From Anaerolineae bacterium (lineage in GTDB: Bacteria; Chloroflexota; Anaerolineae; 4572-78; NAK82), in NCBI GenBank assembly GCA_030597485.1, contig JAUVRU010000005.1, positions 1-20,437 of the forward strand: a DNA stretch of 20,437 nucleotides, in the 5' to 3' direction. The position numbers and the translations under genes are program-made. Below are positions 1 to 8,072 of the stretch, in pieces; within the stretch, counting starts at the first letter, position 1; each line of letters begins with the position of its first letter. Below the pieces are notes generated by a model, which worked only from the letters and a program-made list of their open reading frames with translations, searched no databases and was not told the DNA's origin.

Positions 1-92
1 CACCTGGGGCGCAGACACAGGTGGCTCACGCCAGCGGGCCGGTGAGACGACGTATGTTGCAGTAACCAGTTAACGATCGGAGGCAAATCACT
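1..92 (+). other. Leader of acsC, possibly with the 3' tip of an upstream gene
   Basis: All three plus frames are open from the window edge until stops at 43-45, 63-65 and 71-73, so the C-terminal tip of an upstream gene could lie here. It is too short to identify. By analogy with other acs clusters an ACS or CFeSP small-subunit gene would be expected, but nothing seen proves it. A clear Shine-Dalgarno GGAGG at 79-83 precedes the acsC ATG by nine bases. No promoter was recognised. Confidence 0.3.
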
Positions 93-1436
93 ATGGCCCT
101 TTCTGGCCTTCAAATCTATAAACTGTTGCCTGCCAGCAGCAAGGACGCCGACGTTAAGACACACGGCAATTGCAAGGAGTGTGGCTTTCCCACCTGCCTG
201 GCTTTCGCAATGAAGCTGGCTGCCAAACAGGTCGAGTTGTCCTTGTGTCCCTACGTTGAGGAAGAGTCAAAGAACCAGCTGGAGGCATCTGCTGCCCCAC
301 CCATTCGACTGGTGACGGTGAAGGGCACGGAACACGAGATGAAAGCGGGCAACGAGCTGGTACTGTTCCGTCACGAAAAGACCTTCTACAACCCGGCTGG
401 TCTGTTTGTGCGCGTGAAAGACAACCAATCTGACGCGGCCGAGGTGGCCAAGGCAGTGAATGACTATCTGGTGGACTACGTGGGGATGGAACTGACCCTC
501 GACGGAATCGCCGTTGAGGACGTGGGGGGTGATTTTGGCGCCACCGTGGCGGCAGTCAAGGAGCAATGTGGCTTTCCCCTCATTCTCCTGACCGAAGACC
601 CGGCCAAGGCAGAGGCTGGTCTTAAGGCAGCCGAAGGCACAACCCCGTTGTTGTGGGCTGCCACCTCCGATAATTGGGAAGCTATGGCCAAGTTGGCTGC
701 GGAGTACAAGGTTCCCCTGACAGTGCGCTCGGACGACGGTATAGGTGCTCTGGCCGATCTGGCGGATCAGGTCAAGGGAGCCGGTGTTGAGGACATCGTG
801 CTTGACCCTGGTGCCCGAGACTACAGTGGCAGCCTGGCGGCCTCTACCCAACTGCGGCGGTTGGCGTTGAAGCAAAACGAGCGCCGGGTGGGCTATCCGC
901 TGATTGCCTTTGCTGGAGACGATCCCATATTGGCCGGTCAGCACATTGCCAAATATGCGGGCTATGTTGTCATCGACAGGTTCAGTCCGGCTACCGTCTA
1001 TCCGCTGATTGTGATGCGTGCCAATCTCTTCACCGATCCTCAGAAGCCGATCCAGGTGCTGCCAGGTGTCTATGAGATCAACAAACCCAGCCCTGGTGAT
1101 CCACTGATGGTCACGACCAACTTCTCCATCACTTACTTTGCGGTGGCCAACGAGGTGGAGAGCAGCGGCCTGCCTGGTTGGCTGTTGGTGGCCGACGCCG
1201 AAGGTATGAGCGTGTTGACCGCCTGGGCGGCCGGAAAATTCGACGCGGAGCGAATTGCCAAGAGCGTCAATACCACTGGGATAGCCGAGAAGATAGATCA
1301 CAAGCGGTTGATCCTTCCAGGCCACGTGGCGGTGCTGATGGGCGAGCTCGAGGAGGAACTCCCCGGCTGGGATATCAACGTCGGTCCACGCGAAGCGGTA
1401 GACTTGCCCAACTACCTTAAGACGCAGTGGGGCTAG
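93..1436 (+). CDS. acsC: Corrinoid iron-sulfur protein, large subunit (CFeSP gamma)
   Basis: This is the large subunit of the cytoplasmic corrinoid iron-sulfur protein. It accepts the methyl group from methyl-H4folate (via AcsE) on Co(I) and delivers it to acetyl-CoA synthase. The N-terminus carries the expected [4Fe-4S] domain with Cys27, Cys30, Cys35 and Cys52 (CX2CX4CX16C, including the stretch NCKECGFPTC). A TIM-barrel-like domain follows (about residues 75-320), then the C-terminal domain that helps hold the corrinoid (about 325-447). The 447-residue length is normal for the family. The ATG is supported by GGAGG at 79-83. RACo and AcsE genes follow on the same strand, as expected for an acs cluster. 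The small subunit gene (acsD) is not visible and may lie upstream of the window. Confidence 0.95.
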   Translation: MALSGLQIYKLLPASSKDADVKTHGNCKECGFPTCLAFAMKLAAKQVELSLCPYVEEESKNQLEASAAPPIRLVTVKGTEHEMKAGNELVLFRHEKTFYNPAGLFVRVKDNQSDAAEVAKAVNDYLVDYVGMELTLDGIAVEDVGGDFGATVAAVKEQCGFPLILLTEDPAKAEAGLKAAEGTTPLLWAATSDNWEAMAKLAAEYKVPLTVRSDDGIGALADLADQVKGAGVEDIVLDPGARDYSGSLAASTQLRRLALKQNERRVGYPLIAFAGDDPILAGQHIAKYAGYVVIDRFSPATVYPLIVMRANLFTDPQKPIQVLPGVYEINKPSPGDPLMVTTNFSITYFAVANEVESSGLPGWLLVADAEGMSVLTAWAAGKFDAERIAKSVNTTGIAEKIDHKRLILPGHVAVLMGELEEELPGWDINVGPREAVDLPNYLKTQWG

Positions 1437-1466
1437 GGGACTTCCAACCTATCCCGACGCCTCCCT

Positions 1467-3497
1467 GTGCCGGGTCATCTTGCACGCCCAATAGGGGCTG
1501 CTCCCGGCCAATGTTACGAGGAAGTGAGAAGAGCTATCGCCACGCATACCGTACGTTTTGAGCCATCTGACAAGGTAGTTCAGGTCCCCACGGGCACGCT
1601 GCTCACTGAAGCGACGCGCCTGGCTGAGATTGACCTGAATATCCCCTGTGGTGGCCAGGGGCGCTGTGGGCGGTGCGCCGTCATTGTGGCTGACGGCGGC
1701 GGGGGTGTGCGCTGCCGCTCTACCGTGCGTCTTTCTGCGGAAGACGTGGCAGCTGGCTATGTGCTGGCCTGCCAGACGGTGATTCAAGGGGATGCGGTGG
1801 TCACCATCCCCCCCCAGGAGAAGATCGAGCGGCGGCTGGTCACCGACAAGACTGCTGGTGAAATCACTCTCCCCTTCACTTACGACCCCCAGCAACATCA
1901 ACCCATGCGATTGATGTCGCTGACCATCGATCCGCCCACGACGCATGATCAGACCGACGACTGGTCGCGCTTGAAGCGCACCATGGCGACCATGTTTGGC
2001 GTGCTTGATCTGGTGGCTGACCTGGACACGCTGCGCTCCCTGGCAGGTGTCCTGCGCCAGGCTGACTGGACTGTCACCGCGGTGGTGGAGGCGGATACCT
2101 GGGATCGCCCGGAAGGGCCTCCCCGCCTGGTGGACCTGTTGCCCGGCGACCGTACGCAGCACCTCTGGGGCGCGGCGGTGGACATTGGCACCACTACTGT
2201 CAGCGTATACCTGGTGGATCTGCTGACCGGCCAGGTGGTGGCCAAGGCTGCTGAGTATAACGGCCAGATCAGGCGAGGTGAGGATGTCATCTCGCGGATC
2301 ATCTATGCCAGCAAGAATGACGGCCTGGCGGAGCTGCAATCCCTGGTGGTGGCCACGATCAATGAGGTGATCCAGCGAGCGGCTCGCCGGGCCAAGGTTG
2401 ACCCCGGTGAGATTCATAAGATGACGGTGGCCGGCAATAGCACAATGATTCCCCTCTTCCTGGGCTTGCCGGCCGAGTCCATCCGGCTGGATCCCTTCGT
2501 CACTACCATCAACTATCCACCGCCCGTGCGTGCCAGCCAGCTGGGTATCGCCGTTCATCCTCAAGCCAACGTGGACTGCCTGCCTGGCGTGGCCAGCTAT
2601 GTGGGCGCTGATATCTCGGCTGGCGTGCTGGGATCCCAGATGTGCGACAGCGAAGCCACCTCCTTGTTTCTGGATGTGGGAACGAATGGTGAAATCGTGT
2701 TGGGAGACTGCGATTGGCTGATCAGTTGCGCTTGCTCTGCCGGCCCTGCTTTTGAGGGGGCTGGTGTGCGGGATGGCATGCGAGCCAGCGTCGGCGCTAT
2801 TGAGGAGGTATGGATCAACAGCCAGACGTATGAACCCACCTACCGGGTAATCCCCGATCCCAGGTTGGAGGCCAAGGGCCAGCCAACCCCACCTCGGGGC
2901 ATTTGTGGGTCTGGCCTTATCTCGTTGTTAGCGGAAACGTTCATCACCGGCGTGATAGACAAGGCCGGCAATCCGAATCTCCACACGGGTTCCCCTCGCA
3001 TTCGCCAGGGAGAACACGGGCCTGAATATGTGGTGGCCTGGGAAGGTGAGACCGAGCACGGGCGCGACATTGTCTTCAGCAAGGTAGACGTTGATAACTT
3101 GATCCGGGCCAAGGCGGCCATCTATGCCGGCTTCACGGTGTTGGCCCAAAGCGTGGGTACGGACCTGTCAATGGTCGACCAGGTGCTGATCGGTGGTTCT
3201 TTCGGGCAGTATATCAACATCGAAAAAGCGATCCAGATTGGACTACTGCCCGATATGCCCTGGGAGAAGTTCCGCTTTATGGGCAATACAGCCTTGCAGG
3301 GAGCCCTGCTGGCGTTGCTCAATCGTGGAGTTCGTCGGCAGGTGGCTGAGGTGGCCAGACGGATAACCTACCTGGAGCTTTCAGCCGACAATACTTTCTT
3401 CGACGCCTTCACCTCGGCTCTCTTCCTGCCTCATACGGACCTGACGAGCTTTCCATCGGTAGCAGAGGTGCTGGCCTCTCGGGAAGACGAGCCATGA
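1467..3497 (+). CDS. acsV: Reductive activator of corrinoid protein (RACo / AcsV), ASKHA ATPase-ferredoxin
   Basis: This ATP-dependent activator returns inactive Co(II)-CFeSP to Co(I), so that it can again be methylated by AcsE. An N-terminal plant-type [2Fe-2S] domain has Cys61, Cys67, Cys70 and Cys102 (PCGGQGRCGRC, then ACQT). A linker/middle domain leads to the ASKHA ATPase fold, with the phosphate-1 motif VDIGTTTVSVYLVD at about 238-251 and a C-terminal glycine-rich GGSFGQY segment. This layout matches the DUF4445/RACo family. The start is uncertain. The GTG at 1467 has no Shine-Dalgarno. The in-frame GTG at 1524 has GAGGA only one base away. The first roughly 25 residues do not look conserved, and recognisable homology begins near THTVRFEP (residues 27-34). 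It lies between acsC and acsE, so the substrate is almost certainly the local CFeSP. Confidence 0.9.
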   Translation: MPGHLARPIGAAPGQCYEEVRRAIATHTVRFEPSDKVVQVPTGTLLTEATRLAEIDLNIPCGGQGRCGRCAVIVADGGGGVRCRSTVRLSAEDVAAGYVLACQTVIQGDAVVTIPPQEKIERRLVTDKTAGEITLPFTYDPQQHQPMRLMSLTIDPPTTHDQTDDWSRLKRTMATMFGVLDLVADLDTLRSLAGVLRQADWTVTAVVEADTWDRPEGPPRLVDLLPGDRTQHLWGAAVDIGTTTVSVYLVDLLTGQVVAKAAEYNGQIRRGEDVISRIIYASKNDGLAELQSLVVATINEVIQRAARRAKVDPGEIHKMTVAGNSTMIPLFLGLPAESIRLDPFVTTINYPPPVRASQLGIAVHPQANVDCLPGVASYVGADISAGVLGSQMCDSEATSLFLDVGTNGEIVLGDCDWLISCACSAGPAFEGAGVRDGMRASVGAIEEVWINSQTYEPTYRVIPDPRLEAKGQPTPPRGICGSGLISLLAETFITGVIDKAGNPNLHTGSPRIRQGEHGPEYVVAWEGETEHGRDIVFSKVDVDNLIRAKAAIYAGFTVLAQSVGTDLSMVDQVLIGGSFGQYINIEKAIQIGLLPDMPWEKFRFMGNTALQGALLALLNRGVRRQVAEVARRITYLELSADNTFFDAFTSALFLPHTDLTSFPSVAEVLASREDEP

Positions 3498-3521
3498 CAC
3501 AATTCCAAGGAGGGAAGAAAT

Positions 3522-4442
3522 ATGTACATCATCGGTGAAAACATCCACATCATCTCGCCGCGAGTCAAGGAAGCTGTGGCCGAGCGTGACATCAAATTCT
3601 TCCAGAATGCGGCAGTGGAGCAGGTGGAGGCGGGCGCGGACGCCGTCGATCTCAACATCGGGCCTCAGAAGAAGGCGGGTCACGAGATCTTGCCGTGGAT
3701 GGTGAAGGGCGTGCAGGATGTGGTCGATGTGCCCCTTGTCCTGGATACAACCAATCTGACGGCCATTGAAGAGGCCCTGAAAGTGGCCAAGCGTCAATGC
3801 ATTATCAACTCAACGTCGGCAGAAGAGGAACGGTTGGCAACAGTTCCCGCACTGGCCAAGGAATACAATGCCAAGTTGATCGCGCTGACAATGGCCAAGG
3901 CTGGCATTCCGGTCAGCGCTGAGGAACGGGTGAACATCGCGCTTGAATACCTGATCCCGCGGGCGATGGAGCTCGACATACCTCTGCCTGACCTGTTGAT
4001 AGACCCCTTGGTGTTGACCGTGAGCGGATGCCAGGAGTATTGCCCTGAGTGTGTGGAAGCGGTGCGCATTCTCAAGGTGGCTGGGGATCCGCCTCCTATG
4101 ACCAACGTGGGTTTGAGTAACGTGTCCAATGCGGTGCCCAACGAGATGCGCCCTCTTATCAACCGAACCTACCTGATAATGCTGATGGCAGTGGGCGTAG
4201 ATTACGTCATCGCCGATCCGTTCGACGAAGAACAGAACCAGTTCATCCGCATCGTGAACGAGCGCGACGACAGCACCGGGCTGGGCAAGTTGTTGCTCAC
4301 GCTCTACGACAAGACGCTGGAGATGGACAGACTCACCGCCGATGACGTTGATATGGGCGATCCTGAGCAGGTGGACGTCTTCAAGACCGTTCAGGTTCTC
4401 TACAACGACGTGATCTACACTGACTCGTATCTGCGGGTGTGA
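3522..4442 (+). CDS. acsE: Methyltetrahydrofolate:corrinoid iron-sulfur protein methyltransferase
   Basis: This TIM-barrel pterin-binding enzyme transfers the N5-methyl of methyl-H4folate to Co(I) of CFeSP. Family signatures include DLNIGP (Asp43, Asn45), LDTTN (Asp75, Asn78), INSTSAEEE (Asn96), IDPL (Asp161) and GLSNVSN (Asn200, the position of the catalytic/pterin-binding Asn). The conserved LINRT and ADPFDE segments follow. A strong AAGGAGGG at 3507-3514 sets the ATG. The protein has 306 residues, against about 262 in the well-studied Moorella enzyme as I recall it. The excess appears as an internal segment at about residues 240-287 rather than a tail, because the conserved end (IYTDSY) is still terminal. 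There is also an unusual CX3CX2C cluster (Cys170, Cys174, Cys177). The gene begins 24 bases after the RACo stop, so co-transcription is likely. Confidence 0.93.
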   Translation: MYIIGENIHIISPRVKEAVAERDIKFFQNAAVEQVEAGADAVDLNIGPQKKAGHEILPWMVKGVQDVVDVPLVLDTTNLTAIEEALKVAKRQCIINSTSAEEERLATVPALAKEYNAKLIALTMAKAGIPVSAEERVNIALEYLIPRAMELDIPLPDLLIDPLVLTVSGCQEYCPECVEAVRILKVAGDPPPMTNVGLSNVSNAVPNEMRPLINRTYLIMLMAVGVDYVIADPFDEEQNQFIRIVNERDDSTGLGKLLLTLYDKTLEMDRLTADDVDMGDPEQVDVFKTVQVLYNDVIYTDSYLRV

Positions 4443-4503
4443 AGCGCTACCTGATTGCCGAGACCCAGGCGGGCCTTGGTCACTTCATAGGGGAGGTGAC
4501 ACA

Positions 4504-5409
4504 ATGTACGATCTGATTATCGTTGGAGGCGGGCCGGCCGGCCTGACCGCCACAATGTACGCTCTCCGCAAACGTCTGAACGTGTTGCTGGTGTCGAAGG
4601 ACCTGGGCGGTCAGGCGAACTATCATATGGCGATACCCTCAGTGGAGGAGCAGCCGGCCGCGTTGGGAATCGATATGGTTGACAGTTTCAAGGCCGAGCT
4701 CGAACGTCAAGGCTTTGCCTATCAAATAGCCGCTGTCAAGCAGGTCTGTCGGCATTGCGACGGGTTTGCAGTCCACACCGAGGAGGGGGCTGTCTTGCTG
4801 GCGGCAGCTGTCATCATTGCTTCCGGGGTGCAGCATCAACGATTGAACGTGCCAGGCGAGGAGAAGTATCTGATGCGTGGCCTGAGCTATTCGGCTGTCA
4901 GTTATGCGCATCTTTTTGGCGGCAGAACGGCTGTCATTATCGGGGATGGCAAGTTGGCCCTCAGATCGGCCGCCGAGATGGCTCTGGTGGCTGACCACGT
5001 GCACCTGGTGGGCCCTGTTGGGCGCGTGTTTGACTCTCCGCTGGGCAATAAACTGCGGTCTGCGGAAAACGTGACCACCCTGGAAGGCTATCAGGTCGTT
5101 GAGGTGTCAGGGGATGACTACGCCCGGAGTGTGGTGGTCAAGGCACCCGATGGGGGGATCTCTCGGGTCAAAGCCGATGGGTTTTTCATCGAGATGGTCC
5201 TCATTCCCAATTCGCAAATCGTGGCTGACCTGGTCGATCTTGAGCCGAAAGGCCATATCCAGATTGACGAGCGCAATCGAACCAATGTGCCCGGCGTCTT
5301 CGCTGCTGGCGATGTGTCTGATACCTACGTGGAGCGCGTCCTGGTGGCGATGGGGGGGGGCGCTAAGGCGGCCCTGAGCGCTTACGCATATCTCTTGCCG
5401 TCACTGTGA
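4504..5409 (+). CDS. Thioredoxin-reductase-like FAD/NAD(P) oxidoreductase lacking the redox CxxC
   Basis: This is a two-domain flavoprotein of the thioredoxin reductase fold, 301 residues. The FAD motif is VGGGPAG (7-13), followed by GGQA (35-38). The second FAD motif near the C-terminus is VFAAGDV, and the inserted NAD(P) domain has IIGDGKLALRSA (146-155). At the site where thioredoxin reductases carry CATC, this protein has SAVS (Ser130 and Ser133), so it cannot do normal disulfide exchange there. The HRR(D) segment that usually recognises NADPH is replaced by LVGPVGRV. The only CxxC is CRHC at 82-85, inside the FAD domain. A strong GGAGGTGA at 4492-4499 supports the start. It lies between acsE and metVF, suggesting a redox role in methyl synthesis, for example feeding MetVF. 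A ferredoxin/flavodoxin-NAD(P) reductase-like activity is also possible. The fold is clear; the substrate is unknown. Confidence 0.8.
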   Translation: MYDLIIVGGGPAGLTATMYALRKRLNVLLVSKDLGGQANYHMAIPSVEEQPAALGIDMVDSFKAELERQGFAYQIAAVKQVCRHCDGFAVHTEEGAVLLAAAVIIASGVQHQRLNVPGEEKYLMRGLSYSAVSYAHLFGGRTAVIIGDGKLALRSAAEMALVADHVHLVGPVGRVFDSPLGNKLRSAENVTTLEGYQVVEVSGDDYARSVVVKAPDGGISRVKADGFFIEMVLIPNSQIVADLVDLEPKGHIQIDERNRTNVPGVFAAGDVSDTYVERVLVAMGGGAKAALSAYAYLLPSL

Positions 5410-5428
5410 GGGTGATGGCGCATCACAG
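5404..5428 (+). terminator. Hairpin at the end of the flavoprotein gene
   Basis: Two mutually exclusive stems overlap here. GTGATG (5412-5417) pairs with CATCAC (5421-5426) around a 3-base loop, or CTGTGA (5404-5409) pairs with TCACAG (5423-5428). The hairpin sits on the stop codon of the preceding gene. No T-run follows, so it could be a weak or factor-dependent terminator or a mRNA-stabilising element. Confidence 0.35.
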
Positions 5429-5503
5429 TTCTGGGACAGATTGCTGAAAACAAGTGACCGCGCGAACGTCATTTCGGAATCCAACGGTTCTCTAATGCCA
5501 CGT

Positions 5504-5519
5504 TAACAACATTGTGTTA
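5504..5519. promoter_or_regulatory. Short inverted repeat upstream of metVF
   Basis: TAACA (5504-5508) and TGTTA (5515-5519) are 5-bp inverted arms separated by six bases, in the 170-bp gap before metVF. This AT-richer patch in a GC-rich region could be an operator or part of a promoter. I could not assign a convincing -35/-10 pair. The arms are short enough to occur by chance. Confidence 0.25.
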
Positions 5520-5580
5520 GGCTGGCGACATATCCAATCGAACAGTCCGAAATGGCAACTTGAAATACAGGAGACAGATG

Positions 5581-7098
5581 ATGTCCATATTCTCACCACG
5601 ACGCTATCAGCCAGCGTTCAGACCTATGCATCGCGATTCGTTGCCGATACGTGCGTTCGCCAGCTTTGAAGCGTTCGCCAAAGGCGTGTTTTTTGGCTGT
5701 CGTATGTGCGGCAACTGTATTCTGCAGGAGACGGCTTTCGTTTGTCCAATGACTTGCCCCAAGGGTTTGCGCAATGGGTTGTGTGGAGGCGCTACTCCCG
5801 ACCACTGCGAGGTGGACCCCTCACGGCCCTGCACCTGGTACGTCATCTACGACCGGGCCGAGAAGCTGGGCCGTCTCGACACGCTGCTGGAGATCAATGC
5901 CCCCATTGACGGCTCGCGCACCGGTCACGAGCAGTGGCTCGACATGATCAGGGTATGGCGTAAGCGCGGTGAAGGTCCCCATCCTGCAGACTTCCTCTTC
6001 AAGCGTGACAAATTCAAGCGCGAGTGGGATGCCTATTTCTATGCGCTTCGACAGCCGGATTGGTGGCAAGGCGATTCGGTCTACCACCCGCCGGCCTACA
6101 CCGAGCCGATATCCCTGCTGGAAGCAAACCTGCGCACGGGTGCCTTTGTCACCACTGCTGAGATCGCGCCGCCACTGGATGCGTCACGTGAGGGCATCTA
6201 CAAGAAAGCGAGCATGCTCAAGCCGTATGTGAGCGCCGCCAATTTCACGGACAATGCCTCGGCGACAGTCCGGATGAGCAGCATCGCCTCCAGCAAGATA
6301 TGTCTGGATGCTGGCCTGGAACCAGTGATGCAGATCCAGGCTCGTGACCGCAGTCGCATTGTGGTTGAGTCGGACGCGGTGGGCGCTGCTGGTATGGACA
6401 TCCGCAATATCCTGTGTCTCAGCGGTGATCATCATCGCTTCGGCCTATCGCCGATCGCCAAACCAGATCAGTTCGACCTGGACGCCATCCAGATGTTGTG
6501 GATGTTGCGTCGCATTCGCGATGAGGGCAAGTACCTTGACGGGCGCAAGCTGAAGACCAGGCCGCAGTGGTTCCTGGGGACGGCCGCCTCGCCCTTCGGC
6601 GCGCCTCCCATGTTCGAGGCTATCCGCGCCGAGAAGAAGATCAATGCTGGCGCCCAGTTCATTCAGACGCAACCCATCTTCGATTACGACCGCTTCACTG
6701 ATTGGCTGGAGGCTCTTGACAAGCGCAATCTACTGGACCGGGTGTACATCCTGGCCGGTCTCGTCCCCCTCAAGAGTGCCCGTGCTGCCCACTTCATGGA
6801 CGAGGAAGTCCCCGGCGTGGTGCTTACCCCTGAAATCATCAAGCGCATGGATAATGCCGGTGACAAAGAAGCAATGCAGCAGGAAGGCGTGGCCATCGCG
6901 CTCGAGTTGATCGAGCGAATCAAGAACACACCTGGTCTCAGCGGTATGCATATCATGGCCGTGCACTGGGAATCCATTGTGCCTCGGCTGGTAGAAGAAG
7001 CCGGTCTGCCCAGGCCTGTCATCCAGGAGCTGGCGGAACCTGCTTCAGCCCCGGTGATGGCGGAAGAGCGGCCTCGCAGAGCAACCCACATGGCTTGA
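5581..7098 (+). CDS. metF: Fused MetV-MetF methylenetetrahydrofolate reductase
   Basis: This enzyme reduces 5,10-methylene-H4folate to 5-methyl-H4folate, the substrate of AcsE. Residues 1 to about 150 form a MetV-type metal/Fe-S domain with Cys40, 43, 46, 55, 59, 68, 76 and 84 (for example CRMCGNC and CGGATPDHC). Residues about 185-490 form a MetF TIM barrel that binds FAD, with TAEIAPPLD near its start and the NILCLSGDHH segment in the middle. In Moorella metV and metF are separate genes encoding a complex; here both parts are one polypeptide of about 505 residues. The ATG at 5581 is preferred because AGGAG (5569-5573) lies seven bases upstream; ATG 5578 and TTG 5560 are alternatives. No NAD(P)H-specific region was recognised, so electrons may come from a partner such as ferredoxin or the neighbouring flavoprotein. 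Confidence 0.9.
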   Translation: MSIFSPRRYQPAFRPMHRDSLPIRAFASFEAFAKGVFFGCRMCGNCILQETAFVCPMTCPKGLRNGLCGGATPDHCEVDPSRPCTWYVIYDRAEKLGRLDTLLEINAPIDGSRTGHEQWLDMIRVWRKRGEGPHPADFLFKRDKFKREWDAYFYALRQPDWWQGDSVYHPPAYTEPISLLEANLRTGAFVTTAEIAPPLDASREGIYKKASMLKPYVSAANFTDNASATVRMSSIASSKICLDAGLEPVMQIQARDRSRIVVESDAVGAAGMDIRNILCLSGDHHRFGLSPIAKPDQFDLDAIQMLWMLRRIRDEGKYLDGRKLKTRPQWFLGTAASPFGAPPMFEAIRAEKKINAGAQFIQTQPIFDYDRFTDWLEALDKRNLLDRVYILAGLVPLKSARAAHFMDEEVPGVVLTPEIIKRMDNAGDKEAMQQEGVAIALELIERIKNTPGLSGMHIMAVHWESIVPRLVEEAGLPRPVIQELAEPASAPVMAEERPRRATHMA

Positions 7099-7126
7099 AC
7101 CGATAACACAGACAATCCCTGATCAC

Positions 7127-7154
7127 GTCCCCGTCTGCCCTAGGAGACGGGGAC
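7127..7154 (+). terminator. Strong stem-loop after metVF
   Basis: A perfect 10-bp stem pairs GTCCCCGTCT (7127-7136) with AGACGGGGAC (7145-7154) around an 8-base loop. It starts 28 bases after the metVF stop and lies 118 bases before cooC. No T-run follows, so this is a terminator-like or processing hairpin rather than a textbook intrinsic terminator. It likely separates the acs-met transcript from cooC-GH57-phosphatase. Confidence 0.6.
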
Positions 7155-7271
7155 AGGGGCCACAGGAGAAGTCCACAGCGTTTGTGGGTCCGCACACTCC
7201 GATGTGTCCGCGGGTTGGCGGTGTAGGCCACGCACCTGGACGATCCAGGGCCTATACGAAAGGACAAACGT

Positions 7272-8060
7272 ATGCCCAAAATGGCGATCACTGTCAAGGG
7301 AGGGGTAGGGAAGACGACCCTGGCCGCCTTGTTGGCCTACATCTACGCCCAGGCAGGGCAGGCAGTGATTGCCGTCGACGCCGACCCTGCTGCCAGCCTG
7401 GTCTACGCATTGGGTATGCCCGCAGAATTGGCCCATCAGATAAGACCCATTGCAGAGATGGAAGAGCTGATCTACGAACGGACCGGCGCCAAGCCTGGCA
7501 CTTCGGGCGGCTTTTTCACCCTGAATCCGCGTGTTGATGATATCCCCGACCGCTTCAGCGTGACTCACCAGGGCATTCGCCTGCTACAGCTGGGCACGGT
7601 GAGCAGCGGAGGCAGTGGGTGCATCTGCCCCGAAAGCGCCCTGCTGAAGGCACTGGTCACCCAACTGATACTCTACCGGGATGAGGTCATGATCCTCGAC
7701 ATGGAGGCTGGCGTCGAACACCTGGGGCGCGCTACCGCTGGCGCTGTGGACGCTTTCATCATCGTGGTCGAGCCAGGCCTGCGCAGCCTGAGCACTGCTC
7801 AGACCATTCAGCGTCTGGCAGCCGATATTGGGGTGACCCGTAGTTATGTGGTGGGCAATAAGGTGCGCGGAGAGGCTGATCGTGACTTTATCCGCAACAA
7901 CCTGCCCGATTCTGAGGTCATCGGCTTCCTGTCGGCCAATCCGCGTGCGGTGGAGGCCGACATGAGGGGACAGGCCATCTTTGAGGCTGTGCCCGAACTG
8001 GTGGAGGAGGCGCGCTTGATTGCCGCCACCTTTGACCAGGCGATTACCGCACCGCAATAG
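7272..8060 (+). CDS. cooC: CooC-type nickel-insertion ATPase for CODH/ACS
   Basis: This is a MinD/SIMIBI-class P-loop ATPase that matures the Ni centres of CO dehydrogenase or acetyl-CoA synthase. The deviant Walker A is KGGVGKTT (residues 9-16), with the signature lysine Lys9 and the P-loop Lys14. VDADPA follows at 35-40, and the later ILDMEAG stretch is the second switch. The CooC hallmark CxC is Cys117-Ile-Cys119 (GCICPE), which binds metal at the dimer interface in characterised CooC proteins. Its 262 residues are typical. An AAAGGA at 7259-7264 precedes the ATG. No CODH or ACS gene is adjacent in the window, so whether it serves CODH (CooC) or ACS (AcsF) cannot be told. The GH57 gene starts only 12 bases after its stop. 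Confidence 0.9.
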   Translation: MPKMAITVKGGVGKTTLAALLAYIYAQAGQAVIAVDADPAASLVYALGMPAELAHQIRPIAEMEELIYERTGAKPGTSGGFFTLNPRVDDIPDRFSVTHQGIRLLQLGTVSSGGSGCICPESALLKALVTQLILYRDEVMILDMEAGVEHLGRATAGAVDAFIIVVEPGLRSLSTAQTIQRLAADIGVTRSYVVGNKVRGEADRDFIRNNLPDSEVIGFLSANPRAVEADMRGQAIFEAVPELVEEARLIAATFDQAITAPQ

Positions 8061-8072
8061 AGGTTCCCCCTC

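Noticed and set aside
267..1325. Minus-strand open frame opposite acsC
   Set aside because: A GC-rich antisense shadow; the plus frame is unmistakably AcsC.
1449..2564. Long minus-strand open frame opposite the RACo gene
   Set aside because: It is an antisense shadow: the plus frame has clear [2Fe-2S] and ASKHA motifs, while the minus product is His/Gln-rich without family features.
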